NCBI GenBank assembly: GCA_025998875.1
Contig: AP024675.1
Location: 755,589 to 819,588, forward strand
Direction: 5' to 3'
DNA length: 64,000 nucleotides
Source of the DNA: Bacteroidota bacterium
Lineage (GTDB): Bacteria; Bacteroidota; Rhodothermia; JANXDC01
The notes below the pieces were generated by a model that saw only the letters and a program-made list of their open reading frames with translations, searched no databases and was not told the origin of the DNA. A program made the translations under genes and the position numbers. This document shows positions 16,091 to 25,147 of the stretch, piece by piece (position 1 is the stretch's first letter; every line of letters begins with the position of its first letter).

Positions 16091-17284
16091 TTATCCGTGT
16101 GAAATCGGCCGCCCCGAAGAAGAAAGGCGGGACAGGGTGGCCTCCGCTGAACGGGTGGCACGCAGGGCCACATCGAGGCTCTTTATACCCGCTTCCAGCG
16201 GAGTGCGCAGTTGATGGGTTGAATCCTCTATGGCCCACAGCAGGTCCTCCAACACCGCACGCACGCAGGCGGCGTACATTTCCGTTTTGCTCACCGGAAA
16301 AGAAAAGGCCCCCTCCAGGAGCGCCTCGACCCGGTAGGGATGGCCGTGAATGCGCACCTGCCGGCGATCCGTCGGCGGAGCGAGTCCTTCTTCGCCCCAT
16401 CCCTCAGGTCGAGAGCTGTCTTCGGCTTCCTCGACCGGCACGCGCCGCTGTAGCTGCCATCCGGGCAACCGCTTCAGTTCCTGCTCCGTTTGCCGATCGA
16501 CCAGCGCCCGCACCCGTCCGCGCAGAGGGATCCATCCCTCCAGTTCGAGTTCAAGCCGATCGAATACCAGGCGCCAGGCGGTATGCTCGAAAAAGCCGGG
16601 CCGGCCGAAGGCGTGATACTGGCTTACGAACAGCCCATTGGCATAGAGCGCCTCCAGCACCATGCGGTCCTGCTGACCAGTCGGACGCCGAAAGGCCAAC
16701 CCGCGGACCACCAGCGGGGGAGCCTCACAGAGGGTGTGCGTCACATCGATAAAGTGCACAGCGTGCTCCACAAGAATGCCCCCCGATCGGGCCCGATCCC
16801 AGAACCAGTGCCCGGCGTGCAGAGACTCATCCTGGGCGTAGTTCTCCACCGTCAGGCGACGCAACGATCCCCACACCCCCCTTCGGGTCCATTCAAGTAG
16901 CGTTTCTATGAGGGGATGAAATCGCAAGGGATAGTCTACCGCCACGGGGATGCCCACCCGATCCCGCAGGCGCTGGATGCGGCGGGCTTCCGAGAGGCTC
17001 AAGGCGACGGGTTTTTCCACCAGTACGGGCTTTCTGGCCCGAAGCGCGGAGCGGGCCACCACGGCGTGCAAATGCGGAGGCGTGGCCACCACCACGAGCT
17101 CCACCTCGGGATCCGCCACCAGCTGCTGCCAGTCTGGATAGGCCCGCACCCCTTCGGCTCGGGCCCGATGCAAGCTCATGGGGCTGGCTGTGGCCGCGGC
17201 TACCACCTGCACCCCAGGCAATGCCTTCCAGGCCTCATGCAGAAAGCGGCCGAACCCTCCATATCCCGCGATTCCGATACGCAT
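16091..17284 (-). CDS. Gfo/Idh/MocA-family oxidoreductase
   Basis: This 397-residue protein has the N-terminal NAD(P) fold (MRIGIAGYGGFGRFLHEAW), the loop VVVATPPHLHA and the family motif EKPVALSLSEARRI. A C-terminal beta-sheet domain follows from about residue 125, with HAVHFIDVTHTL near 175. Such enzymes oxidise or reduce sugars, inositol or similar compounds. It lies upstream of the GH130 genes on the same strand but separated by 488 bases, so a joint role in sugar metabolism is possible but not shown. Confidence 0.9.
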   Translation of the reverse strand: MRIGIAGYGGFGRFLHEAWKALPGVQVVAAATASPMSLHRARAEGVRAYPDWQQLVADPEVELVVVATPPHLHAVVARSALRARKPVLVEKPVALSLSEARRIQRLRDRVGIPVAVDYPLRFHPLIETLLEWTRRGVWGSLRRLTVENYAQDESLHAGHWFWDRARSGGILVEHAVHFIDVTHTLCEAPPLVVRGLAFRRPTGQQDRMVLEALYANGLFVSQYHAFGRPGFFEHTAWRLVFDRLELELEGWIPLRGRVRALVDRQTEQELKRLPGWQLQRRVPVEEAEDSSRPEGWGEEGLAPPTDRRQVRIHGHPYRVEALLEGAFSFPVSKTEMYAACVRAVLEDLLWAIEDSTHQLRTPLEAGIKSLDVALRATRSAEATLSRLSSSGRPISHG

Positions 17285-17367
17285 GGCGCTCCCACGATCG
17301 AATTCGAAACCCGATCGGAGCGTATTCGTATATTTTTCTTGTCCAGCTGCTGAGGAGGTTCCCCCCT

Positions 17368-17922
17368 ATGCGAACAGGCACAACGGTCTTTCTTTTGCTT
17401 GCACCGCTCATTCTGGCCATCGCCCCCGCCGAAGCCCAGCAGAAAGGGGGATTTGGCGGCTTTGGCCCGGTCTTTCCTCTCTGGTCTCTACGCGATCTAA
17501 ACCCGATCTATGATGGACAGCCGGTCGTATTCTTCAGTCAGGGGGCTTTTTTTCTCAACGGATTTTACTTCGGGGGCGGGAGCGGCTCGGCCACCTTTTA
17601 TGGCAAATCCCGCACGGTGGATCGAGCCGATTTCCGCTATGGAGGATTTATTGCGGGGTATCGCCATCGGATCAGCTCCATATTTCGCCTGGCGGGTCAG
17701 GTGATGGTGGGTGGAGGGAAACTGCGCCTCGAATCCGGACGCCTGATCGAATTCGACGAAGGGTTCTTCAGCGTGGTCCCGGAGCTTTCTCTGGGGGTGA
17801 GCCCGAGTCGGTGGCTCCTGCTCGAGGCACGGATGGGCTACTTCGAGGCACTCGGAAGCCAGGCGGTTCGGCCTCTGCGTAAGCCCCAGCTGGGCCTGTT
17901 CATCATGCTCGGAACAAACTAA
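17368..17922 (+). CDS. Small secreted protein, probable outer-membrane beta-barrel, unknown function
   Basis: This 184-residue protein has a clear signal peptide (MRTGTTVFLLLAPLILAIAP, cleaved after AEA). The mature part is rich in Gly, Phe and Tyr with alternating hydrophobic residues (GGFIAGYRHRISSIFRLAGQ, MVGGGKLRLE, VPELSLGVSP), which suggests an eight-strand barrel or similar. A GAGGAGG site precedes the ATG at 17368. It is divergent from the oxidoreductase gene and is followed by a weak GC hairpin with a short T-run near 17928-17944. I do not recognise a family. Confidence 0.72.
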   Translation: MRTGTTVFLLLAPLILAIAPAEAQQKGGFGGFGPVFPLWSLRDLNPIYDGQPVVFFSQGAFFLNGFYFGGGSGSATFYGKSRTVDRADFRYGGFIAGYRHRISSIFRLAGQVMVGGGKLRLESGRLIEFDEGFFSVVPELSLGVSPSRWLLLEARMGYFEALGSQAVRPLRKPQLGLFIMLGTN

Positions 17923-18168
17923 CTCAGGCCCCAATCCGGCCTTTTCGAGCTGAGACGCGGCACAGAGCACCATCGCTGAAGGCCCTGAAGAGGCTCAAGT
18001 CATTGAGCGGGCTTCGCGGGCCTGGCATTATCCTCCTCTTGCGCCGGGGCATCCGGTCTTCTGCCATCCTGTCTGGTTTCATTTCCCTTTATGCCACAAT
18101 GTCCTTTTTCTCCGAAGTGGCACTGAAATCGCGCCCCTGGCGCTAAAAAGGCAGAGGAGAGAGAGTCC

Positions 18169-20805
18169 ATGAATTTGCAGCGTTTTACCCACAAGGTTCA
18201 GGAGGCCCTGCAGCGGGCCGTAGAAATCGCCCAGGCGCGGGGGCATCAGGAGCTGGCCCCAGCGCATCTGCTGCGGGCCATGCTGGAGGATCCCGAAAGT
18301 CCGGTACAAAGCATCCTGGATCGGCTCAACGTGAGCCGGGAGGTTCTGGAGGAAAAGCTCAACCAGGCTTTAGAGCGCCTACCCCGGGTAAGCGGAGCGG
18401 CCGTAACGGGGCCGTATATCGGGGCTGATCTCAAGCGCGTACTGGATCAAGCCACGACCGAGGCCAAAGCGCTCGGGGATGAGTACGTGGCCACAGAGCA
18501 TCTGTTGCTGGCCATGTCCGAAAGCCCCGATCCGCTGGGCCATGCCCTGCGCCAGCTCCGGGTGAGCAAGGACAACATCCTGCTCGTGCTTCGGGATATT
18601 CGGGGCAACCGGCGCGTGACGGATCCCGGCGCGGAGGCGACCTACGAGGCGCTTAAGAAATATGCTCGGGACCTGACGGAGCTAGCCCGCCGGGGCAAGC
18701 TCGACCCCGTCATCGGGCGGGATGAAGAGATCCGCCGCGTACTGCAGATCCTTTCCCGGCGCACCAAAAACAACCCCGTGCTCATCGGGGAACCCGGCGT
18801 GGGCAAAACGGCCATCGTGGAGGGCATCGCCCACCGAATCGCCCAGGGGGACGTTCCGGAAAGCCTGCGCTCGAAGCGCATCTTGGCCCTGGATATGGGC
18901 GCCCTGATCGCGGGCGCTAAATACCGGGGAGAATTCGAGGAACGCCTCAAAGCCGTTGTCAAGGAGGTCGTCGATTCCCAAGGGGAGATCATTCTTTTCA
19001 TCGATGAGATCCACACCGTCGTGGGCGCAGGCGCGGCCGAAGGGGCTATGGATGCGGCCAATATCCTGAAACCACCCCTGGCCCGCGGAGAACTGCGCAC
19101 GATCGGGGCCACCACGATCGATGAGTACCGCAAGCACATCGAAAAAGACCCCGCCCTGGAGCGTCGATTCCAGCCCGTTCTGGTCGACGAGCCCAGCCCG
19201 GAAGAGGCGATCTCCATCCTGCGCGGACTCAAAGAGCGTTACGAAACCCACCACGGAGTGCGCATCACAGATGCGGCCATCGTGGCGGCCGTGGAGCTAT
19301 CGGTACGCTACATTCCGGATCGCTTCCTGCCGGATAAGGCTATCGACCTCATTGACGAGGCCGCCGCGCGCCTGCGTCTGGAAGTGGAATCCATGCCCGA
19401 AGAGCTCGATCAGATCGAGCGCGAAATCCGCCAGTTGGAGATCGAGCGGGAGGCCATCCGACGGGAGAACGACACGGGCAAACTGAGTCTCCTGGAGGAA
19501 AAGCTGGCCAATTTGCAGGAGGAACGCAACCGACTGCGGGCGCAATGGCAGGCCGAACGCGAGGTCATTCAGGAGATCCGCAGGCTCAAAGAGGAGATCG
19601 AGCAGGCCAAATTCGAAGCGGAACGGGCAGAGCGAGAAGGCGATTACGGCCGCGCCGCGGAGTTGAAGTACGGTCGCATACCGGAGCTTCAGCGCGCCCT
19701 GGAGCGGGCGCAGGTGCGCCTGCGGGAGATCCAGAAAGACCGACCCATGCTCAAAGAAGAGGTCGACGCCGAGGATATCGCCGAAATCGTCTCCCGCTGG
19801 ACGGGCATCCCCGTACAGCGCATGCTGGAATCGGAGCGCGAAAAGCTCCTGCGTATGGAAGAGGAGTTGCGCAAACGCGTAGTCGGACAGGATGAGGCGA
19901 TCCGGGTCGTCTCGGATGCCGTCCGCCGCGCTCGCGCTGGCCTGCAGGATCCCCATCGCCCCATCGGCTCTTTCATCTTCCTGGGCACAACAGGCGTAGG
20001 CAAAACAGAGCTAGCCCGTGCGCTGGCCGAATTCCTCTTCAACGACGAAAACGCCCTGATCCGCATCGATATGTCCGAATACCAGGAGCGCCATACGGTC
20101 AGCCGCCTCATCGGCGCTCCTCCCGGATATGTGGGCTACGAGGAAGGGGGCCAGCTGACCGAGGCCGTCCGGCGTCGGCCGTATTCCGTGGTGCTCTTCG
20201 ATGAGATCGAGAAAGCCCACCCGGAGGTCTTCAATGTACTCCTGCAGGTGCTCGACGACGGCCGGCTCACAGACGCCAAAGGCCGCACGGTAAACTTCAA
20301 AAACACCATCATCATCATGACCTCCAATCTGGGCTCCCACCTGATCCTGCAGAAGATGGAGCAGTTCGGCGGCGAGCTTACCGAAGAGCAGTTCGAGGCC
20401 CTTCGCGAGCAGCTCATGGGCTTGCTCAAGCAGCACCTGCGGCCGGAGTTCCTCAACCGTATCGACGAAATTGTGGTCTTCCGCCCCCTGGGCCGAGGGG
20501 AGATCCACCAGATCGTGGAGATTCAGTTCCGCCGCATCGAAGAGTTGGCCTGGAAACAGAATCGCGTGCGGCTGGAACTGACCGACGCGGCCAAGGACTG
20601 GTTGGGCGAGCTGGGTTACGATCCCGTCTTCGGAGCCCGGCCGTTGAAGCGCGTCCTGCAGCGAGAGCTCGTCAACGAGCTGGCACGCCGCATCCTGGGG
20701 GGCCAGATCCGGCCGGGAGATGTGGTGCGCATCGATCGGGGGCCGGACGGACTCCGATTCGAAACCATCGCGCGTGAGCTCGAAGCCGAGATCGTCTCCG
20801 AGTAA
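18169..20805 (+). CDS. clpB: ClpB protein disaggregase
   Basis: ClpB is the hexameric AAA+ chaperone that pulls proteins out of aggregates with DnaK. This 878-residue protein has the Clp N-domain (residues 1-145), a first ATPase with Walker A GEPGVGKT at 207-214, a complete coiled-coil middle domain around 400-530 that separates ClpB from ClpA/ClpC, and a second ATPase with GTTGVGKT at 606-613. The conserved pore loops ([22 protein letters not shown]) are intact. A strong terminator follows. No CIRCE element is visible in the 246-base upstream region, so heat control must work another way. Confidence 0.98.
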   Translation: MNLQRFTHKVQEALQRAVEIAQARGHQELAPAHLLRAMLEDPESPVQSILDRLNVSREVLEEKLNQALERLPRVSGAAVTGPYIGADLKRVLDQATTEAKALGDEYVATEHLLLAMSESPDPLGHALRQLRVSKDNILLVLRDIRGNRRVTDPGAEATYEALKKYARDLTELARRGKLDPVIGRDEEIRRVLQILSRRTKNNPVLIGEPGVGKTAIVEGIAHRIAQGDVPESLRSKRILALDMGALIAGAKYRGEFEERLKAVVKEVVDSQGEIILFIDEIHTVVGAGAAEGAMDAANILKPPLARGELRTIGATTIDEYRKHIEKDPALERRFQPVLVDEPSPEEAISILRGLKERYETHHGVRITDAAIVAAVELSVRYIPDRFLPDKAIDLIDEAAARLRLEVESMPEELDQIEREIRQLEIEREAIRRENDTGKLSLLEEKLANLQEERNRLRAQWQAEREVIQEIRRLKEEIEQAKFEAERAEREGDYGRAAELKYGRIPELQRALERAQVRLREIQKDRPMLKEEVDAEDIAEIVSRWTGIPVQRMLESEREKLLRMEEELRKRVVGQDEAIRVVSDAVRRARAGLQDPHRPIGSFIFLGTTGVGKTELARALAEFLFNDENALIRIDMSEYQERHTVSRLIGAPPGYVGYEEGGQLTEAVRRRPYSVVLFDEIEKAHPEVFNVLLQVLDDGRLTDAKGRTVNFKNTIIIMTSNLGSHLILQKMEQFGGELTEEQFEALREQLMGLLKQHLRPEFLNRIDEIVVFRPLGRGEIHQIVEIQFRRIEELAWKQNRVRLELTDAAKDWLGELGYDPVFGARPLKRVLQRELVNELARRILGGQIRPGDVVRIDRGPDGLRFETIARELEAEIVSE

Positions 20806-20837
20806 CCGCTATCTCGCCCTCAGCGCCAGATAAACCA

Positions 20838-20869
20838 GCGCCCGGCCCAAGGCCGGGCGCTTTGCTTTT
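20838..20869 (+). terminator. Intrinsic terminator of clpB
   Basis: A perfect 10-base-pair GC stem (20838-20847 with 20851-20860) with a 3-base loop is followed by a T-rich tail. It lies 32 bases after the clpB stop. Confidence 0.88.
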
Positions 20870-21017
20870 CCCGGGGGCAGAAAGGTAACGGACCGGAGAA
20901 GTTTCTTCTCCAGTCAAATCTGGTGAACTTCAGTTTACTATGATTCCGCCACATTGTGCGCTCTGGCAAGGGGTTTGTGATTGACTCGCCCACCAAGAAA
21001 CAAAATACTAACTTAAC

Positions 21018-22202
21018 ATGGGCGCTATTCTTACCCCTCGCAGAGGCTGGCCGCTCTATACAGGGATGCTGATGCTGTTGGCCGCCGCAGGTGCGCAGGC
21101 ACAGGATATCCGGGTTCGTCTCTTTAGCGATCGCAGTCTGCAGGTCGTTACCCTCTGGAGCCGCAATCAGGAGCTGCGCCTCTACGGACCTTCTCGGGCC
21201 GAACGCGTCGCCCTGTTTCCGGCCCGGCATCCGGTGCGCCTGCAGGCTGGCCATACTCCCGGGCTACGCAACACGGGGGACCGGCTCTATCTGCGTCCGG
21301 ATCCTACCGATACGCTCGTGGTACAGCAGGGAGCGCAGCAATACCTCTATCGGGGCGCCATGGAGGTAGAGGTCCAGTCCGATGGTTCTCTGTGGTTGAT
21401 CAACGTCGTAGATCTGGAAGACTATGTGGCCAGTGTGGTCGGAGCGGAGATGCCTTTCTCGGAGCTGGAAGCGCTCAAGGCGCAGGCCGTGCTTGTGCGC
21501 ACCTACACGCTGGCCAACCTGTACCGTTTCCTTCCGCTCGGCTATCACATGGAAGATCACCAATCAAGCCAGATTTATCGGGGACTGACTACGGAACGGC
21601 CGCTTACGCGGCGGGCGGCTATAGAAACCTTCGGGCAGATCCTGACCCATGAGGGTCGTCCCGTCGAAGCGGTCTACTCCTCTACCTGTGGGGGCATTAC
21701 AGCCGCCGGTGAGGAAGCCTGGTCTGCCCTCCCCGTACCGTATCTCAAGGCCGCAGAGGACCCCTTCTGCGCCCACTCCCCCCATGCCCGATGGCGCAGC
21801 GCACTTCCCAGGCGCGCCGTACTCGATGCGCTCAGCCGCGCCCTGGGAAGAGCCGTAACCGGACTCCGCGTACTCGAACAGGGACCCAGCGGACGCATCA
21901 CCTCCGTGCTCGCCGAGGGACGGGAACCGGTACGGCTTACCGGAACCCAGCTGCGGGCTATTCTGAGCCAGGCCCTGGGCTGGCAGGCGCTGCGCAGCAC
22001 CCTGGTGCGCATCTCCACCACGGGCGATCAGTTGATTTTCGAGGGCCGGGGCCTCGGACATGGGGTCGGCCTCTGTCAGTATGGCGCCCAGGGTCGCGCC
22101 CGGGCCGGGCACACCTACCGGGAAATCCTAGAGGCCTACTATCCGGGGGCTCGGCTGGAACGCCTCTTCCCCTCCCATCCTGTGGCCCTGTCCCGCCCTT
22201 GA
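21018..22202 (+). CDS. SpoIID/LytB-domain protein
   Basis: This 394-residue secreted protein has a signal peptide ending AGAQAQ near residue 28. The SpoIID domain follows: NVVDLEDYVASVVGAEMP, ALKAQAVLVRTYTLANLYRF, STCGGITAAGEEAW and the closing GRGLGHGVGLCQYGAQGRA with YREILEAYYPGA. SpoIID of Bacillus is a lytic transglycosylase acting on denuded peptidoglycan during sporulation. Homologues in non-sporulating bacteria are thought to act in cell-wall turnover or division. It is a single gene with its own upstream region. Confidence 0.92.
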   Translation: MGAILTPRRGWPLYTGMLMLLAAAGAQAQDIRVRLFSDRSLQVVTLWSRNQELRLYGPSRAERVALFPARHPVRLQAGHTPGLRNTGDRLYLRPDPTDTLVVQQGAQQYLYRGAMEVEVQSDGSLWLINVVDLEDYVASVVGAEMPFSELEALKAQAVLVRTYTLANLYRFLPLGYHMEDHQSSQIYRGLTTERPLTRRAAIETFGQILTHEGRPVEAVYSSTCGGITAAGEEAWSALPVPYLKAAEDPFCAHSPHARWRSALPRRAVLDALSRALGRAVTGLRVLEQGPSGRITSVLAEGREPVRLTGTQLRAILSQALGWQALRSTLVRISTTGDQLIFEGRGLGHGVGLCQYGAQGRARAGHTYREILEAYYPGARLERLFPSHPVALSRP

Positions 22203-22315
22203 GGGGCCATTTCGAAGCAGACCGGGCCCGATCAAACCGCTCGACCGATCGCCCGCCAGGGAGATCCGCTCACCTCTTTTTTCAGCATATCAGGGACGGA
22301 ATATCAGCAAAAAAG

Positions 22316-22375
22316 TGCCACAAAAGGTGGCATCAGAGCGCCTTCCGGCGTATTTTGCACCTGTTTTACGGTGCA
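22316..22375 (+). promoter_or_regulatory. Structured leader of crcB with three stem-loops
   Basis: Three consecutive hairpins lie just before the crcB ATG: TGCCAC with GTGGCA (22316-22332), CGCC with GGCG followed by TATTTTG (22339-22356), and TGCACC with GGTGCA (22356-22375). The last ends six bases from the start codon, and no Shine-Dalgarno site is visible. I looked for the conserved fluoride (crcB-motif) aptamer sequences and did not find them. Confidence 0.5.
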
Positions 22376-22381
22376 TCTACC

Positions 22382-22756
22382 ATGCGCACTTTGCTCTGGT
22401 TGGGGTTGGCAGGCGCCCTTGGGACACTGGCCCGCTACGCGCTCAGTGGTTGGACATATCGGATCTTCAACGGATCGTTTCCCTGGGGCACGCTCGCGGT
22501 CAACGTGCTGGGATCCGCGGTTCTGGGCCTGCTCATGGGGCTCAGTGAGGGCCGCATGCCCATTTCCAGCGATCTGCGTACGGCGCTGGCGATCGGGTTT
22601 CTGGGCGCTTTTACCACGTTTTCCACCTTCTCCTATGAAACCCTCGTGTTGTTGCAAAAGGCCCTCTACCTGCAGGGCCTGAGCTATATAGCCCTGAATG
22701 TATTACTGGGCCTTGGGGGGGTGTGGCTGGGATACTCCATAGGGCGCCTGTTATAG
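22382..22756 (+). CDS. crcB: Fluoride channel/exporter CrcB (Fluc)
   Basis: This 124-residue protein has four membrane helices and matches the Fluc family: LGLAGALGTLARYALSGW, FPWGTLAVNVLGSAVLGL and the signature GFLGAFTTFSTFSYET, which carries the pore Phe residues. Fluc channels let toxic fluoride leave the cell. I use the ATG at 22382, the family start; an in-frame extension back into the previous gene is not coding. DUF190 and a sigma factor follow at 13 and 11 bases, so all three look like one operon. Confidence 0.96.
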   Translation: MRTLLWLGLAGALGTLARYALSGWTYRIFNGSFPWGTLAVNVLGSAVLGLLMGLSEGRMPISSDLRTALAIGFLGAFTTFSTFSYETLVLLQKALYLQGLSYIALNVLLGLGGVWLGYSIGRLL

Positions 22757-22769
22757 GAGAGCCACCCTC

Positions 22770-23147
22770 ATGAAGCGGCGCTACATCGAGGCCTACCTGC
22801 TGCGCATCTTCATCGGGGAGAATGATCGTTATGAGGGGCGCCCCCTCTATGAGGCCATCGTGCGCAAAGTGCGCCAGATGGGCTTCGCCGGGGCTACCGT
22901 TCTGCGAGGGATTGAAGGTTTCGGCAAAAGTAGCCGCTTGCATACGGCGCGCTTGCTCCGGCTTTCCGAGGATCTGCCGATCGTAATCGAGATCGTCGAT
23001 GAGGAAGCGGAAATCGAACAGATCCTGGATGCTATCGAACCCATGGTGCAGGACGGGCTTGTGACCCTGGAGAAAGTGCGCGTGATCAAGTACAGCGCCC
23101 GTGGTCACGATACGGTTCAGGAACGTTTCCAGCCCCCCACCGACTGA
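22770..23147 (+). CDS. DUF190 (PII-like) protein
   Basis: This 125-residue protein matches DUF190: YLLRIFIGENDRYEGRPLYE, RQMGFAGATVLRGIEGFG and DLPIVIEIVDEEAEIEQILD. DUF190 proteins have a PII-like trimeric fold and are often encoded beside crcB, which suggests a role in sensing or tuning fluoride export. The ligand is not known to me. It sits between crcB and the sigma factor gene. Confidence 0.9.
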   Translation: MKRRYIEAYLLRIFIGENDRYEGRPLYEAIVRKVRQMGFAGATVLRGIEGFGKSSRLHTARLLRLSEDLPIVIEIVDEEAEIEQILDAIEPMVQDGLVTLEKVRVIKYSARGHDTVQERFQPPTD

Positions 23148-23158
23148 ACACAACGACC

Positions 23159-23785
23159 ATGAACCCCTGGTTGTTAGCGGATCTGGAGCATCGAATCCGC
23201 CAGCATTTTCCGGATCTGGTCTCCGTGGGCAGGCTCTGCGAAGAGTACCGGCGCACGGGGCGCGAGGAGCTCCGAGAGAGGCTCTGGGAGTGGACGTATT
23301 ACTGGATCGTGCGCTTTTTCGCCCTTCGCGCCCATCGCACCGCGTGGCCTTCGAACCTGGAGCGCATGATCGGCATAGCCCTGGAACGCGTGCACCTGGG
23401 GTTCCAGGGTCTACGCCATCCCCAGGCCTATCCAGCCTGGGTGACCCGGATCTGCACAAACGTATGGTATTCGGCCCACCGGGGAACGAGCCGCACACCG
23501 GATGAGCTGGAATTCGATCTCCCGGAACCCGATCCGCCAAGGGGGATCGAAGAAACGATCGACGAGACAGAGCTACTCAACCTGATCGGGGAGCTCATCG
23601 AAGCCCTCCCGCGGGCGCAACGGGAGATCGCGCGCCTGCACATATATTACGGATACGGCCTCAAGGAGATCGCCGATCGGCTGGAGATGCTTCCAGGAAC
23701 CGTGCGTGTATACTGGCACCGTGTCGTACAGCACCTGCGCCATCATCCCCGCTTACGCCCCTGGATAGAAGAGGGCACGCTCTAA
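23159..23785 (+). CDS. RNA polymerase sigma factor, ECF-like
   Basis: This 208-residue protein has a sigma region 2-like helix bundle (about residues 55-110, with HPQAYPAWVTRICTNVWYSAHR) and a clear region 4 helix-turn-helix (LIEALPRAQREIARLHIYYG, then YGLKEIADRLEMLPGTVRVY). There is no anti-sigma gene next to it. It is 11 bases after DUF190, so it is probably in the crcB transcript. An unusually long N-terminal part precedes region 2. The genes it controls are unknown. Confidence 0.8.
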   Translation: MNPWLLADLEHRIRQHFPDLVSVGRLCEEYRRTGREELRERLWEWTYYWIVRFFALRAHRTAWPSNLERMIGIALERVHLGFQGLRHPQAYPAWVTRICTNVWYSAHRGTSRTPDELEFDLPEPDPPRGIEETIDETELLNLIGELIEALPRAQREIARLHIYYGYGLKEIADRLEMLPGTVRVYWHRVVQHLRHHPRLRPWIEEGTL

Positions 23786-23789
23786 GGTG

Positions 23790-23875
23790 TGCCCGGAGCG
23801 GGAGTCGAACCCGCACGGCCCTTTCGGGCCAAGGGATTTTAAGTCCCTCGCGTCTACCGTTTCCGCCATCCGGGC
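23790..23875 (-). tRNA. tRNA-Leu (anticodon TAA)
   Basis: The minus strand folds into a class II tRNA: acceptor stem GCCCGGA with TCCGGGC, discriminator A, D-arm GGCGGAAACGGTAGACGC, anticodon loop CTTAAAA giving anticodon TAA, a long variable arm (GGCCCGAAAGGGCC) and T-arm GGGTTCGACTCCC. The 3' CCA is not encoded. It has a promoter 7 bases upstream. Confidence 0.97.
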
Positions 23876-23882
23876 CAATGGA

Positions 23883-23914
23883 AAAAGTTATCGGGATCCC
23901 ATAAGAAAGCACAA
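23883..23914 (-). promoter_or_regulatory. Promoter of tRNA-Leu
   Basis: On the minus strand TTGTGC (23909-23914), an 18-base spacer and TAACTTTT (23883-23890) match the promoter pattern seen at rpmB and tRNA-Ser. The -7 element ends 7 bases before the tRNA 5' end, as expected for a start just ahead of it. Confidence 0.62.
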
Positions 23915-23917
23915 GCC

Positions 23918-24133
23918 ATGGAAGCGCGCGAGAAGATCCCTCTGGAGCCCGGAGATATCGTGGTGCGCTGGATGGACCTGGATGCCTGGCGGGCCTCACC
24001 CCGGAACCGGGAGCGCTACGAATGGCGCGTAGAGGGCTATGATCCGGACCGACAGATGGCTTATGTACGCCAGGGCGAAGAGGTACGCCTTTTTCCGGTC
24101 CGCATGCTGGCCTACGTGGGGAGAGCCGACTAG
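23918..24133 (+). CDS. Hypothetical small protein (71 aa)
   Basis: This 71-residue, strongly charged protein (MEAREKIPLEPGDIVVRWMD, ending VRLFPVRMLAYVGRAD) resembles a small beta-barrel or SH3-like fold by its pattern, but I do not recognise a family. It begins right after the tRNA-Leu promoter and has only a weak ribosome site. Its stop overlaps the convergent PorV-like stop by four bases. Its composition reads like a real protein rather than a shadow frame, and no other gene occupies the strand here. Confidence 0.55.
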   Translation: MEAREKIPLEPGDIVVRWMDLDAWRASPRNRERYEWRVEGYDPDRQMAYVRQGEEVRLFPVRMLAYVGRAD

Positions 24134-25143
24134 AAACGCACGGCAACTTCGATCCGATGGCTCAGTAACCCGATGGGCACATCCCAGCCTGCCGCATAGG
24201 CAGTCTCTATCCAGAGCGCGCCCAGGGATCGATGCAGGCCGAAACCGGCCGCGGGCCTCCAGCCTCCTGGTTCGGCCTGAAGACCGGCCCGCGCGATCAA
24301 CCCTTCTGGCCAGGTGTACTCTATTCCCCCGGACCAGCGGAGTGTCCGGACCCACTCCCCTTGTTGTCGGGAAATAAGCACAGGTGTCCCCTCCTGCACG
24401 ACGAACTCGACCCACTGCCGCTGGGCTCGATACAGGCGCGCCTCCAGCGCCGTGGCGATCATCCAGTTACCTCCTGGCCTCCAGGCCGAGCCCAGGCGTA
24501 GCCGCAGAGGGAATCGGTCCGTCAGCGTGTTTCCCTCCGACCCGTACAGATTTGCCGTATCCCAGGAATAGCGCGCCAGCAGGTCGGCAACGGAGACCCC
24601 CAGATACCAATTCGGAGCCGCCTCCAGGAGCAAACCCGCATCGACGCCGAGTGTGCTGGGAGCGGGAATGGAGGCGTGCAACTGGTTGCGGCTGAAGCTG
24701 AAGCCCACACCGAAGGCGGCCCGCGGACCGGCACGGTAGCCGAAACCGAAATACAGCCGCTGCTCTCGCACCCCCAGCCATTCGGTATGGTATCCGCTCC
24801 CGTCTCGCCCGTCTATGCCCTCTACTCCGGCCTGTACGAGGCTGGCCATCATCCCGGCCGATGGGCGCAGAGGGGCCTGGAAAAAGACACCCATAAGCTG
24901 TCGGTCCAGGGGCAACAGCGCGGCAAAGGCACCGGCTATCTGCCCCGGACTCCAGGGTAACAGGGCCGGGTTATGCACTCCGGATACAACTCCCCAGGGA
25001 ACGGCCACGAGCGCATCCCCGAGGGCGAGCGCCCTGGCCCCCCAGCTGAGGCGCACAAATGCACCGGCTGCGCCCCCATCCTGCGCCCGGGCCGAGAGGG
25101 CCACGCTCAGATACAGAAGAGCAAAGGCACACCGAGCACGCAT
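24130..25143 (-). CDS. PorV/PorQ-like outer-membrane protein
   Basis: This 337-residue protein has a signal peptide ending ALSARA and the typical opening of this family: GAFVRLSWGARALALGDALV, then GVHNPALLPW. A beta-barrel pattern follows and the C-terminus ends in Phe (EVAVRF). PorV and PorQ are FadL-like barrels that receive or shuttle type IX secretion cargo. The ATG at 25143 lies four bases after the upstream cargo-like gene; a longer frame reaching back into that gene was rejected. The neighbours fit an export partner role. Confidence 0.75.
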   Translation of the reverse strand: MRARCAFALLYLSVALSARAQDGGAAGAFVRLSWGARALALGDALVAVPWGVVSGVHNPALLPWSPGQIAGAFAALLPLDRQLMGVFFQAPLRPSAGMMASLVQAGVEGIDGRDGSGYHTEWLGVREQRLYFGFGYRAGPRAAFGVGFSFSRNQLHASIPAPSTLGVDAGLLLEAAPNWYLGVSVADLLARYSWDTANLYGSEGNTLTDRFPLRLRLGSAWRPGGNWMIATALEARLYRAQRQWVEFVVQEGTPVLISRQQGEWVRTLRWSGGIEYTWPEGLIARAGLQAEPGGWRPAAGFGLHRSLGALWIETAYAAGWDVPIGLLSHRIEVAVRF

Positions 25144-25147
25144 TGAC

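Noticed and set aside
15886-16752. Plus-strand open frame across the end of the Gfo/Idh/MocA gene and the gene-free stretch
   Set aside because: It is Pro/Arg-rich, mostly antisense to a clear oxidoreductase and lacks a ribosome site. The part in the gap is not protein-like either.
21791-22381. N-terminal extension of CrcB by almost 200 residues
   Set aside because: The extension overlaps the SpoIID-type gene in another frame. The family start at 22382 gives the normal Fluc length.
22260-22381. Fluoride riboswitch upstream of crcB
   Set aside because: The conserved aptamer sequence and pseudoknot parts were not found. Hairpins are present but do not match the known motif.
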